The notes below the pieces were generated by a model. The model saw only the letters and a program-made list of their open reading frames with translations, was not told where the DNA came from and ran no database searches. 64,000 nucleotides of DNA from Devosia ginsengisoli. Lineage in GTDB: Bacteria > Pseudomonadota > Alphaproteobacteria > Rhizobiales > Devosiaceae. Shown here in pieces: positions 28,215-36,949 of the stretch. How positions within the stretch are numbered: the stretch's first letter is position 1; each line of letters begins with the position of its first letter. The position numbers were made by a program, and so were the translations under genes. Where the stretch lies: assembly GCF_024707105.1 (NCBI RefSeq), contig NZ_JANQAJ010000013.1, positions 248,001-312,000 on the forward strand. Direction: 5' to 3'.

Positions 28215-28331
28215 TCGCCGGGAATTTCCGCCAAACAACCTTCGCGGCAACGCAAATTTGCCGCGATTACCCGGCCACTCTTGTCCATCGTCAACGCCGT
28301 CACCAGATGAGCGTGAACAGGGAGAAGTTCG

Positions 28332-28772
28332 ATGGACACCAAGGCCGCAATCCTCGCCCTCATGAGCGTCTGGGGCATCGGCACCTGTGCCACCCTGCCC
28401 GCCAATGCGCAGGACGTTGACGACGCCACCGAAGACGTAGTCGACAATGTCGGCGACAGCGAAAACCCGCTGCTCAACAAGGTCTGGGTCCGTACGGACG
28501 CCGATCCGTCCCTGCCCGGCCCCATGCAGATCTTTCTCGGCGACGGCACGCTGGTGAGCGACAGTTGCTGGGAAACCTATCGGCTGTCCAAATGGCAGCA
28601 GGTCTCCGACAGCGCTATCAGTTGGGACGAGGACGGCATGACCATCAATGCCGATATTGCCAGCCTCAGCGACACCGAACTGGTGCTGAGCCTCAAGCTG
28701 GGCAGCGACGTACAGGAACAGCATTTCACCGTGGCGGAAGTGCCCTATGTCTGCCCGGATATGGTGAAGTAA
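28332..28772 (+). CDS. Secreted protein of unknown function
   Basis: 146 residues. A signal peptide (MDTKAAILALMSVWGIGTCATLPANAQ) is followed by an acidic linker (DVDDATEDVVDNVGD) and a compact domain with two Cys (SCWETYR and YVCPDM) that could form a disulfide. It resembles small periplasmic lipocalin-like or META-like beta proteins in its alternating pattern, but no family is recognised. GGGAGAAG precedes the ATG. Confidence 0.65.
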   Translation: MDTKAAILALMSVWGIGTCATLPANAQDVDDATEDVVDNVGDSENPLLNKVWVRTDADPSLPGPMQIFLGDGTLVSDSCWETYRLSKWQQVSDSAISWDEDGMTINADIASLSDTELVLSLKLGSDVQEQHFTVAEVPYVCPDMVK

Positions 28773-28784
28773 GCGGCCTAGACC

Positions 28785-30017
28785 CTAAACCCGTGGGCCC
28801 CTTTTCAGGCCCAATTTCTTCAGCGGCGACAAGAGCGACCCGGCCACCAATGCGGCCAGGAACTGTGGCGCCGGGGGTATGCGCGCGATGAACGACACGA
28901 AGAGATCGCGGATCACCGGCAGCGTCTTGCTGTCCGACTGGTAGAAGGGCGTGAACATCGCGCTCATCAGTTGATAGAGCCGCACATGCCAGCACCGCAG
29001 CCGCGCGTAGTGGGCCAGTGCCGCCTTGAGATCGTCGGGGTGCTTCTGCAGCCCGAGATACAGCGCCCGCGCATCGAGCAAGGCCATATTCGCCCCTTGC
29101 CCCAGTTGTGGGCTGGTCGAATGGGCGCTGTCGCCCACAAAGGCCAGGCCCCGGGCCACCGGCACAGGCATCGTATAATGCGCGTAGCGCGCCAGCGTCA
29201 GGTCGGAGAATTCCGCGATATTGTCGAGATAGACCGCGGTTTCCGGCCACTCCGCCAGAACCGCCTTCTTCCAGGCGACGATACCCTTGGCCTTGACCGC
29301 CTCGAAATCCTCGACCGGCAGGCTCCAGAAGAAAGCCGCAAGGTCCTCGCCGCCTGGTGCCGCCTTGCCAATAGGCAACACGCCCACCATGACGCTGGCC
29401 GCCCGATAGCGCTGCAGCAAGGCTGTCGCGTCAAAGTTTTCGCCGCGCCAGGGCAGGCTGGCCCAGACGGCGCCAAAGCGCAAAGTGCGACTGCGCCCAG
29501 GCTTGTCCGACAGCGATTTCAGCGGCGACCCCGCCCCCAGGCAATCGACCACCAGATCAAATGCCTCGGTCTCGCGCCCGTCGGCAAGCATCAGGCTGCG
29601 CCGGCCATCCTCCGCGTCGCGCGCGGCCATGACACCACACCCGACCCGGATGGCAATGCCGGCCGCGAGCACCGCTTCATGCAGCACATGGAACAGGGCC
29701 GCCCGATGAATGCCAAGGCCTCGCCCGGCTTTGGGCAGCGCGCCATAACGGACGTCGAGCACCACGCGCCGGCCCTGACCTTCGGTGCCGCAGAGCCGAT
29801 CGATCGGGGTGCCCAGCGCGCGGGTCGCTTCGAACAGCCCCAGATCGTGCAACACGGCCTGTCCGGTGGGTTGCAGGATGATGCCCGAACCAATCGGTCG
29901 CGGTTCGGCAAAGCGTTCCAGAACGACGACGCGATGACCAAGCCTTTGCAGATAAAGTGCCGTGGCCAGCCCTGCGGGGCCCGCACCGCACACTGCGATG
30001 TCCAGTGCTGCCGCCAA
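28785..30017 (-). CDS. FAD-dependent monooxygenase (UbiH/PHBH family)
   Basis: 410 residues from a TTG start. The dinucleotide-binding motif IAVCGAGPAGLATALYLQRLGHRVVVLER, the DG-like stretch DLVVDCLGAGS, and GLAFVGDSAHSTSPQLGQGANMALLDA (the GD motif binding FAD ribityl) are clear. Members hydroxylate aromatic substrates. Its TTG is 3 nt past the kup stop on the same strand, which suggests cotranscription by chance packing instead of shared function. The substrate is unknown. Confidence 0.88.
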   Translation of the reverse strand: MAAALDIAVCGAGPAGLATALYLQRLGHRVVVLERFAEPRPIGSGIILQPTGQAVLHDLGLFEATRALGTPIDRLCGTEGQGRRVVLDVRYGALPKAGRGLGIHRAALFHVLHEAVLAAGIAIRVGCGVMAARDAEDGRRSLMLADGRETEAFDLVVDCLGAGSPLKSLSDKPGRSRTLRFGAVWASLPWRGENFDATALLQRYRAASVMVGVLPIGKAAPGGEDLAAFFWSLPVEDFEAVKAKGIVAWKKAVLAEWPETAVYLDNIAEFSDLTLARYAHYTMPVPVARGLAFVGDSAHSTSPQLGQGANMALLDARALYLGLQKHPDDLKAALAHYARLRCWHVRLYQLMSAMFTPFYQSDSKTLPVIRDLFVSFIARIPPAPQFLAALVAGSLLSPLKKLGLKRGPRV

Positions 30018-30020
30018 ACC

Positions 30021-31955
30021 CTAAAGCACCACCTGCGTCCCGATCTCCACCACGCGCCCGGTCGGAATGTGGAAATATTCCGTCGCGTCGCTGGCATTGC
30101 GGGCCAGCCGCGTGAACAGCCGGTCCTGCCAGTAGCGCAGCGGGCTGCCCGATTTCGGGCCGGGCTTCAGCGAACGGCGGGACAGGAAGAACGAGGTCGA
30201 CATGATGTCGAACTTCCAGCCCAGCTTGCGACCCAGGGCCAAGGCCTTGGGAAGGTTAGGGCTTTCCATATAGCCGAAGGTCACGACCACACGGCTGAAC
30301 AGCTCGTTATAGGCGTCGATGGTGACCTTCTCGTCATCGGGCACACGCGGCGAGGCCGAGGTGCGGACGGTCAGGATCACATTCTGCTCGTGAAGTACCT
30401 TGTAGTGTTTGAGGCTGTGTAGCAGCGCGGTAGGCGCGCCCTCGATATCGCTGGTGAGGAACACCGCGGTGCCCGGCACCAGGGTCGGCTTTTTCTTGGC
30501 CAGGTTATCGACCAGGAACTGCAGCGGTACCTCGTCGCGGCGGGTCTTTTCCGACAGCCGCTGCCGCCCGGCCATCCAGCTCCACATGACCAGCGCCACC
30601 ATGGCGGCGACCACCGCCGGCACCCAGCCGCCCTGGAACAGCTTGGCGGCATTGGCAATGAAGAAACCGCCATCGATGATGGCGAAGACCACGCCGAAGG
30701 CGATGACGGCGGCCGGATGCCACTTCCAGTTGCGCCACATCACTACCACAAGCAGCATCAGCGTCATGACCATGACGCCGGACACGGCGATGCCGTAGGC
30801 ATGCGACAATTCGCTGGAGCTGCCGAAGGCCAGCACCAGCAGCAGCACGCCGACCATCAGCATGGTGTTGATCTGCGGCATGTAGATCTGCCCGCTCTGC
30901 GTCTCGGACGTGTGCAGCACCATCATGCGCGGCAGCATGTTGAGCGCGATGGCCTGCTGGGCGAGGCTATAGGTGCCCGAAATCACCGCCTGGCTGGCAA
31001 TGATCGTGGCCGCCGTCGCCAGCGCCACGAAGGGCCCCAGGGCCCAGTCCGGCTGCATTTCGAAGAAGGGGCTCTGCACATTCTCGATCCCCGCTTCGAG
31101 CACGAAGGCCCCCTGCCCGAAATAGTTGAGCAGCAGGCAGGGAAACACCAGCGCGAACCACACGATGACGATCGGCTTGCGACCGAAATGCCCGAGATCG
31201 ACATAAAGCGCCTCGGCACCGGTCACCGCCAGGAAGATGGCGCCGAACACGACGAAGGCAAGGCCGATATGGGTGGTGACGAATTCGATACCCAGCCACG
31301 GATTGAGCGCCCACAGCACCCCCGGATAGGCGATGATATGGACCAACCCGGAAAAGCCGAGCACCAGGAACCACAGCCCGGTCACCGGCCCGAAGATGAT
31401 CGACACCTTGGCCGTGCCGAAGCGCTGCACGAAGAACACGCCGACAATGATGACCAGCGTGATCGGCACCACCCAGCGTGCCATGCCCGGCGCGACCAGT
31501 TGTACGCCCTCCACCGCCGAGAGCACCGAAATGGCCGGCGTGATGATGGCGTCGCCGAAGAACATGGCCGCGCCCATCACGCCCATCACGGTGATCCAGA
31601 CCGGCGGATTGGTGAAGGTCTTGCGCGCCAGCGCCATCAGCGACAGCGTGCCGCCTTCGCCATTATTGTCGGCGCGGGTGACGAAAAACACGTATTTGAC
31701 CGCCACGGTCAGCGTCAGCGCCCAGACGATCAATGAGAGCAGGCCCAGGATTTCGCTGTCGCTCGACGTAACGCCGGGGCGGACATTCATCGCCTGGCGG
31801 AAGGCATAGATCGGGCTGGTCCCGATATCGCCATAGACGACGCCGAGCGCGCCCATCAGCAATATGGGAAGATCTTTGCGGGAATGGGAGTGGCTGGTGA
31901 GGTCGCTCGCATCGACGCCGGCGGGGGAACCGCCAGCTGCGTTCGTCTGCGTCAT
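30021..31955 (-). CDS. kup: Kup family potassium uptake protein
   Basis: 644 residues from the ATG at 31955. Twelve membrane helices with the Kup N-terminus LPILLMGALGVVYGDIGTSPIYAF, the GEGGTLSLMALARK loop and GDAIITPAISVLSAVEG, then a C-terminal cytoplasmic domain (LVPGTAVFLTSDIEGAPTALLHSLKHYKVLHEQNVIL). It imports K+ with H+ across the inner membrane and is the usual low-pH, constitutive system. A longer 5' reading frame exists but lacks a Shine-Dalgarno sequence and conservation. Confidence 0.96.
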   Translation of the reverse strand: MTQTNAAGGSPAGVDASDLTSHSHSRKDLPILLMGALGVVYGDIGTSPIYAFRQAMNVRPGVTSSDSEILGLLSLIVWALTLTVAVKYVFFVTRADNNGEGGTLSLMALARKTFTNPPVWITVMGVMGAAMFFGDAIITPAISVLSAVEGVQLVAPGMARWVVPITLVIIVGVFFVQRFGTAKVSIIFGPVTGLWFLVLGFSGLVHIIAYPGVLWALNPWLGIEFVTTHIGLAFVVFGAIFLAVTGAEALYVDLGHFGRKPIVIVWFALVFPCLLLNYFGQGAFVLEAGIENVQSPFFEMQPDWALGPFVALATAATIIASQAVISGTYSLAQQAIALNMLPRMMVLHTSETQSGQIYMPQINTMLMVGVLLLVLAFGSSSELSHAYGIAVSGVMVMTLMLLVVVMWRNWKWHPAAVIAFGVVFAIIDGGFFIANAAKLFQGGWVPAVVAAMVALVMWSWMAGRQRLSEKTRRDEVPLQFLVDNLAKKKPTLVPGTAVFLTSDIEGAPTALLHSLKHYKVLHEQNVILTVRTSASPRVPDDEKVTIDAYNELFSRVVVTFGYMESPNLPKALALGRKLGWKFDIMSTSFFLSRRSLKPGPKSGSPLRYWQDRLFTRLARNASDATEYFHIPTGRVVEIGTQVVL

Positions 31956-32045
31956 GAACCTTGTGCTCTCTTGGTCAAAGGCGGGCGCCGCTATACACCG
32001 CCCCATCGTCACACACAACACGCTCCCCCAACAATGGTTCAAAAC

Positions 32046-32080
32046 CAGCAGGGGCCGCCCCTCGCGGAGCGACCCCTGCC
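32046..32080 (-). terminator. Terminator of the FMN reductase gene
   Basis: On the minus strand GCAGGGGTCGCTCC pairs with GGGGCGGCCCCTGC around GCGA, with two G-T wobbles, and TGGTTTT follows. It lies just beyond the 32113-32727 gene and also separates it from kup. Confidence 0.8.
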
Positions 32081-32112
32081 GGTAAACGAAGATATGGAGG
32101 TCTTCGTAAGGC

Positions 32113-32727
32113 TTATTCGGCGGCCTGGGCGGTGACGGCCTCGCCTTCGCGGGCGGCCTTGGTGGCGGCGCCCCACCAGACGAGCTGGTCGAGCATGTCC
32201 TTGGCCGAGTTGCCGATCGAGGCTTCGATATCGGTCAGCGTCTTGGTGCCACCGAAACCGGGATGCACGGCCATGAAGTCGGCGCCGGCGATATGCACGG
32301 CCGAACGGGTCGAAACCATCTGCAGCTCGACACCGATGGTGCGCAGGTTTTCGATGGCGCGGGCACCGCCAACCGAACCGTAACCGACGGCGCCGAACAC
32401 CTTCTTGTTCCAGTTGGTATAGGCCTGGTCGATGGCGTTCTTCAGCGCGCCGGTGATGGCGCGGTTATATTCGGCAGTGACGAAGATATAGCCGTCGAAT
32501 TCGCTGATCTTGTTCTGCCACTTGATGGCATTCTCGTTGACCGACGGGACCCAGGCATTGGAGGCCATCTCGTCGAAGAACGGCAGGTCGAAGTCGCGGA
32601 TATCGACGATCTCGGCGTCGATCTCGGGACGTTCATTGGCCTTGTCGAGGATCCACTTCGCCGGAATCTCACCAAAGCGGGTCGGGCGGGTGGACGAAAT
32701 AATAACGGCAATCTTGAGTTTGGACAT
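32113..32727 (-). CDS. NADPH-dependent FMN reductase family protein
   Basis: 204 residues with a flavodoxin-like fold: IAVIISSTRPTRFGEIPAKWI (FMN phosphate loop), DGYIFVTAEYNRAITGALKNAIDQAY (family signature, similar to the PEYN motif), and VGYGSVGGARAIENLR. Reduces FMN, quinones, azo dyes or metals with NAD(P)H. CAAGGAGGG sits ideally before the ATG. Monocistronic, with its own terminator. Confidence 0.92.
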   Translation of the reverse strand: MSKLKIAVIISSTRPTRFGEIPAKWILDKANERPEIDAEIVDIRDFDLPFFDEMASNAWVPSVNENAIKWQNKISEFDGYIFVTAEYNRAITGALKNAIDQAYTNWNKKVFGAVGYGSVGGARAIENLRTIGVELQMVSTRSAVHIAGADFMAVHPGFGGTKTLTDIEASIGNSAKDMLDQLVWWGAATKAAREGEAVTAQAAE

Positions 32728-33040
32728 TGGAAGCCCTCCTTGGTAACAAATCGTAACTGAGGCGATATATGTGCCTTAGTGGATTCGTCACAAGGAGGCA
32801 CTTTGTTGTGGCGCGGAGACACCGGGCTGCCTAGGGAACATTTGTGTAAGTATTGGAGATAGCTGGATTTTCTCCGCCTTATGGCGGCAATCGATCCCTC
32901 GCTCATCACCATAGGCACCGCTCGCTGACGGAGCGTTCGACATACGACAACAATCGCATGGGCACCCCCATGAATCCGGGTTGGCGACCGCCGGACGGCG
33001 GCCTAAGCCAACCGCGGGGCATATTCATCGGAGGGATATC
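32728..33040. other. Intergenic region with divergent promoters
   Basis: 313 bp between the FMN reductase and the small secreted protein. It contains a GTAAC-AAATC-GTAAC direct repeat (about 32743-32757) and an imperfect inverted repeat with outer arms GTGCC/GGCAC (32771-32801), either of which may be an operator. No ORF with a credible start signal was found. Confidence 0.45.
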
Positions 33041-33367
33041 ATGAAGACGGCTTCGGCAGCCTTGGCGCTGACCATCATGGCCATGGGCACGATCGACGCG
33101 GCAGCGCTGGATCGCCGCGTGCGCATCAACAACAACACATCCTACGACATCGTCGAGTTCTATGCATCAAACCAGGGATCGCGCTCATGGGAAGAGGACA
33201 TCCTGGGCCGCAGCATCCTGCCGTCAGGCCATAGCGTCGTCATCAACATCGATGACGGCACCGGCTACTGCAAATACGACTTCCTGGCCGTCTTCGAGGA
33301 CGGCGAGGAACTGGTCAAATACGGCAACAATGTCTGCGAGTTGAGCCAGTTCAACTACACAGACTAG
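33041..33367 (+). CDS. Small secreted protein of unknown function
   Basis: 108 residues, ATG at 33041 with GGAGGG 5 nt upstream. A signal peptide (MKTASAALALTIMAMGTIDAAA) is followed by LDRRVRINNNTSYDIVEFYASNQGS and a C-terminal part with two Cys (GYCKYDFLAVF and NNVCELSQF). Similar short secreted proteins are common in alphaproteobacteria; none that I know of has a function. The LPSGHSVVINIDDG stretch suggests a beta-sandwich. Confidence 0.8.
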   Translation: MKTASAALALTIMAMGTIDAAALDRRVRINNNTSYDIVEFYASNQGSRSWEEDILGRSILPSGHSVVINIDDGTGYCKYDFLAVFEDGEELVKYGNNVCELSQFNYTD

Positions 33368-33402
33368 GCCGGGCGGCGCTGGCCCGCGCCAGCGCCCCTC
33401 CC

Positions 33403-34146
33403 CTAGCTTCCCAATACGGCCCGATATTGCCGCACCGCCTCGGCGAAGCCCACCAACAGCGCATCGGCCGTGAGTCCATGGCCGATGGACACCTCGTCCA
33501 CACCAGGCACGGCCGACTGGAATGCCGGCAGGTTGGTCAGCGTCAGGTCATGCCCGGCATTGACCCCGAGCCCGGCGGCCCTGGCCGCCTGCGCCGTATG
33601 CGCCAGGGCAGCCAGCTCACGCACGGCGCGGTCGGGATCGTCGTAGCAACCGCCATAGGGCCCGGTATAGAGCTCGATACGGTCGGCGCCCGTCGCCCGT
33701 GCCGCCGCAACGCCCTCGGTGCCCGCATCGGGATCGCAGAACAGCGATATGCGCCGATTCGGCGCCTTGAGGCGCTGCACCACCGCGGTGAGGAAATTGC
33801 CCTTGCCGCGGAAATCCCAGCCATGGTCGGAGGTCGCCTGCGCCGGATCGTCCGGCACCAGCGTCACCTGCTGCGGGTTCACCTGATCGATCAGGGTGAA
33901 GAAATCCTCGCTCGGATAGCCCTCGATATTGAATTCGGCTTCGGGATATTCGGAGCGCAGCAATGCGGCGAGATCGAACACGTCGCTGCGCCTTATATGC
34001 CGCTCATCGGGGCGCGGATGCACGGTCACGCCGCTGGCACCGGCATCGAGCACCACCCGCGCCAGGCCAACCACGCTCGGCCATGGCAGGTCACGCCGGT
34101 TGCGGAGCTGGGCGACGGCATTGAGATTGACGGAAAGAAGGGGCAT
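33403..34146 (-). CDS. pdxJ: Pyridoxine 5'-phosphate synthase
   Basis: 247 residues, typical for PdxJ. It condenses 1-deoxyxylulose 5-phosphate with 3-amino-2-oxopropyl phosphate in vitamin B6 synthesis. The TIM barrel begins [48 protein letters not shown], with the catalytic Glu in FNIEGYPS and phosphate loops in ELYTGPYGG and [11 protein letters not shown], ending [11 protein letters not shown]. Monocistronic. Confidence 0.97.
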   Translation of the reverse strand: MPLLSVNLNAVAQLRNRRDLPWPSVVGLARVVLDAGASGVTVHPRPDERHIRRSDVFDLAALLRSEYPEAEFNIEGYPSEDFFTLIDQVNPQQVTLVPDDPAQATSDHGWDFRGKGNFLTAVVQRLKAPNRRISLFCDPDAGTEGVAAARATGADRIELYTGPYGGCYDDPDRAVRELAALAHTAQAARAAGLGVNAGHDLTLTNLPAFQSAVPGVDEVSIGHGLTADALLVGFAEAVRQYRAVLGS

Positions 34147-34238
34147 GGGCGGGCCTGCACGAAATTTCGTGCAGGCTTACACTATGGCGGGGCCGGTGCC
34201 CAATCGAACCTTGTGATAGGACCGATCAGGCTGGCCGA

Positions 34239-34793
34239 TTACATGCCCTGCTGTCCGCGCGAGATGGCGGCAAGGCCGGTACGCACCACCTCGACCAGGC
34301 CGAGCGGCTGCATCAGGCCAATGAAGCTGTCGATCTTGCCGGGCTTGCCGGTGACTTCGAAGACGAAGCTCTCGACCGTGGCATCGACGATCTGGGCGCG
34401 GAAGGCGTCGGCCAGCCGCAGCGTTTCGGCGCGGTGATCGCCCGAGCCGGCCACCTTGATCAGTGCCAGCTCGCGTTCCAGTGAAGCGCCTTCCGTGGTC
34501 AGGTCATGCACCTTGTGGACCGGCACGAGGCGCTCGAGCTGCAGCTTGATCTGCACCAGCGTGCGTGGCGTGGCGGTAACGACAACGGTGATGCGACTAA
34601 GTCGCCTTCCGTGTTCGGTCTCACTGACGGTCAGGCTTTCGATATTGTAGCCACGGGCCGAGAACAGGCCCACGACGCGGGCCAGGATACCCGGCTCGTT
34701 ATCGACCAGCACCGAAAGGGTGTGCCGCTCGATTTCCTGGGTTTCCTTGGTGATGAAATAGGCCGAGCCGGTCGGCTGCAGATGTGCGTTCAT
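34239..34793 (-). CDS. ilvN: Acetolactate synthase small (regulatory) subunit
   Basis: 184 residues. An N-terminal ACT domain (HTLSVLVDNEPGILARVVGLFSARGYNIESLTV) and a C-terminal IlvN domain give valine feedback sensitivity and raise the activity of IlvB. The ATG has AGGAGA upstream and lies 23 nt after the ilvB stop: same operon, governed by the leader at 36642-36756. Confidence 0.97.
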   Translation of the reverse strand: MNAHLQPTGSAYFITKETQEIERHTLSVLVDNEPGILARVVGLFSARGYNIESLTVSETEHGRRLSRITVVVTATPRTLVQIKLQLERLVPVHKVHDLTTEGASLERELALIKVAGSGDHRAETLRLADAFRAQIVDATVESFVFEVTGKPGKIDSFIGLMQPLGLVEVVRTGLAAISRGQQGM

Positions 34794-34816
34794 GTGCTTT
34801 TCTCCTCTGCAGCGCC

Positions 34817-36586
34817 CTAGACGAGCGCCCTTCCCTTCTCGTCAATGATGTCGCCGATATTGGCCGTATCGGGCAGGATGATCTCGTTATGCGGCTTGCC
34901 TGACGGGATCATCGGCAGGCAGTTCTCGTCCTTCTCGACCAGCACGTCGAACAGGACCGGGCCGTCATAGTCGAGCATTTCGGCAATCGCGGCGTCGAGT
35001 TCGGCCGGATTGTCGCAACGGATGCCCTTGCCACCATAAGCCTCGGCCAGCTTGACGAAGTCGGGCAGCGATTCCGAATAGGAATGGGCGTAGCGGCTGC
35101 CATGCAGCAGGTCCTGCCACTGGCGGACCATGCCCATGCGCTCGTTGTTGAGGATGAAGATCTTGATCGGCAGGCGGTACTGCACCGCCGTCGACAGCTC
35201 CTGCATCGTCATCTGCACCGAGGCTTCGCCGGCAATGTCGATCACCAGCGCATCGGGATGGGCAACCTGCACGCCGACCGCGGCCGGCAGGCCATAGCCC
35301 ATCGTGCCCAGGCCGCCGGAGGTCATCCAGTGGTTCGGCTTGTCGAAGTGGAAATGCTGGGCCGCCCACATCTGATGCTGGCCGACCTCGGTGGTGATGA
35401 ACACTTCCTTGCTCTGCTTCTTCGTCGCCTCATAGAGCCGCTGGATAGCGTATTGCGGCTTGATGACAGTGTCGGAATTCTTGAAATTGAACGAACCGAC
35501 ATCGCGCCACTTCTGGATCTGCTTCCACCACGGCGCGATGGCCTCGCTGCGCGGCTGGTTGGTCTTGCTGCGCCACACGCGGACCATTTCGGACAGCACG
35601 CGCTCGCAATCGCCGATCACAGGCAGATCGACATGCACGACCTTGTTGATCGAGCTGGGATCGATATCGACATGGATCTTGCGGCTGTTGGGCGAGAAGG
35701 CATCGACCCGACCGGTAATGCGGTCATCGAACCGCGCGCCGATATTGATCATCACGTCGCAATCATGCATCGCGAGGTTAGCTTCGTAACTGCCATGCAT
35801 GCCCAGCATGCCCAGCCATTGCGGATTGGACGCCGGGAAAGCGCCGAGCCCCATCAGCGTGGACGTCACCGGAAAGCCGGTCAGCTCGGCCAGTTCGCGC
35901 AGATGTTCGGAGGCCTGCGGCCCGGCATTGATGACGCCGCCGCCGGTATAGAAGATCGGCCGCTCGGCCTTGAGCATGAGGTCGACTGCGGCCTCGATGG
36001 CATCAGCGTCGCCATCCATCTGCGGGCGGTAGCTCTGGTGGCGCAGGGTCTCGAGATCGGGCTTGTAATAGTCGCCGAGCGCGAACTGGATATCCTTGGG
36101 AATATCGACGACAACAGGGCCGGGGCGACCCGTCGTGGCGATGAGGAAGGCCTCATGCATGATGCGCGGCAGGTCTTCGACCCGCTTCACCAGGTAATTG
36201 TACTTGGTGCAGGAACGGGTGATGCCGACCGTGTCGCATTCCTGGAAGCCATCGGTGCCGATCAGCGTGGTCGGCACCTGCGCGGTGATGCAGACCAGCG
36301 GGATGGAATCCATCAGCGCGTCGGTGAGGCCGGTGACTGCATTGGTTGCGCCGGGGCCGGAGGTGACCAGAACGACGCCCGGCTTGCCGGTGGAGCGCGC
36401 ATAGCCTTCGGCCATGTGGGTCGCGCCCTGCTCATGCCGCACCAGGATATGCTGCACCGCATCCTGCTGGAACATCGCGTCATAGATCGGCAGGGCCGCG
36501 CCGCCCGGATAGCCGAAGATATGTTCGACTCCCTGGTCGGCGAGCGCCTGGATCACCATTTCCGCGCCGGTCATTTTTTCGGCCAT
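34817..36586 (-). CDS. ilvB: Acetolactate synthase large (catalytic) subunit
   Basis: 589 residues from the ATG at 36586, preceded by AGGAAGGA; a longer open frame is rejected because it would run into the attenuator. A ThDP enzyme: FGYPGGAALPIYDAM, HILVRHEQGATHMAEGYARSTG with the catalytic Glu, GPGATNAVTGLTDALMDSIPLV, and the ThDP-binding GEASVQMTMQELSTAVQYRLPIKIFILNN. In the usual GDGSFQM motif, the second residue is Glu here (GEASVQM), as in many alphaproteobacterial AHAS subunits. It makes 2-acetolactate or 2-aceto-2-hydroxybutyrate. Confidence 0.97.
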   Translation of the reverse strand: MAEKMTGAEMVIQALADQGVEHIFGYPGGAALPIYDAMFQQDAVQHILVRHEQGATHMAEGYARSTGKPGVVLVTSGPGATNAVTGLTDALMDSIPLVCITAQVPTTLIGTDGFQECDTVGITRSCTKYNYLVKRVEDLPRIMHEAFLIATTGRPGPVVVDIPKDIQFALGDYYKPDLETLRHQSYRPQMDGDADAIEAAVDLMLKAERPIFYTGGGVINAGPQASEHLRELAELTGFPVTSTLMGLGAFPASNPQWLGMLGMHGSYEANLAMHDCDVMINIGARFDDRITGRVDAFSPNSRKIHVDIDPSSINKVVHVDLPVIGDCERVLSEMVRVWRSKTNQPRSEAIAPWWKQIQKWRDVGSFNFKNSDTVIKPQYAIQRLYEATKKQSKEVFITTEVGQHQMWAAQHFHFDKPNHWMTSGGLGTMGYGLPAAVGVQVAHPDALVIDIAGEASVQMTMQELSTAVQYRLPIKIFILNNERMGMVRQWQDLLHGSRYAHSYSESLPDFVKLAEAYGGKGIRCDNPAELDAAIAEMLDYDGPVLFDVLVEKDENCLPMIPSGKPHNEIILPDTANIGDIIDEKGRALV

Positions 36587-36641
36587 CGTCAATTCCTTCC
36601 TAAAGTCCGGCCCAGTCTCGTAGCGGCGAAAACCGGGCAAT

Positions 36642-36662
36642 AAAAAAGGCCCCATCGGGACC
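36642..36662 (-). terminator. ilvBN attenuator terminator
   Basis: GGTCCC-GAT-GGGGCC stem followed by six T on the minus strand, between the leader peptide and ilvB. An alternative pairing of its GGGG with the CCCC just downstream of the leader stop (about 36688-36691) could act as antiterminator. Confidence 0.75.
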
Positions 36663-36694
36663 TGTTTTCAGCGCACCAGCTATCGCGCGGGGTT

Positions 36695-36745
36695 TTACCC
36701 CACGTTGCCGATGCGCCTACCTACTACGAGAATGAGTGCCCGCAC
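36695..36745 (-). CDS. ilvBN leader peptide
   Basis: 16 residues, MRALILVVGRRIGNVG, from a GTG with GGAGAGG at 36750-36756, ending in TAA 33 nt before the attenuator stem. The core codons GCA CTC ATT CTC GTA GTA read Ala-Leu-Ile-Leu-Val-Val: all three branched-chain amino acids, including the uncommon codons ATT and GTA. Stalling at this run when Leu, Ile or Val is scarce would favour readthrough into ilvBN. Attenuation of ilv genes by such leaders is well established in proteobacteria; this copy is too short for ordinary gene finders. Confidence 0.82.
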   Translation of the reverse strand: MRALILVVGRRIGNVG

Positions 36746-36931
36746 GGGACCTCTCCATGAAACTTGCGGTCGCATTGATAGGTGCAATGCCGCGAAGGTG
36801 TCAATGGGCCTGCCGCAGATTGTCGGATTGCCGCTCCGCTCTGAACCAAAAACCGTGGAGGAGCATTCCGTCTATGCGCAAAACAGGTGGCCATTGCATC
36901 AGACAATGCTATTGGCGCGGGATATGGTTTC

Positions 36932-36949
36932 ATGACGGTTTGATGACAG
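36932..36949. promoter_or_regulatory. Pho box against the pit start codon
   Basis: ATGACGG and ATGACAG as direct repeats with a 4-bp spacer (11-bp period). Read on the opposite strand this is CTGTCATCAAACCGTCAT, one mismatch from the classical PhoB box. It ends directly at the ATG of pit, a position suited to repression. In Sinorhizobium, PhoB represses the pit operon under phosphate limitation. Confidence 0.65.

Noticed and set aside
27048-28724. A 558-residue antisense frame over the OYE and secreted-protein genes
   Set aside because: No motif; it runs through two genes with clear start signals.
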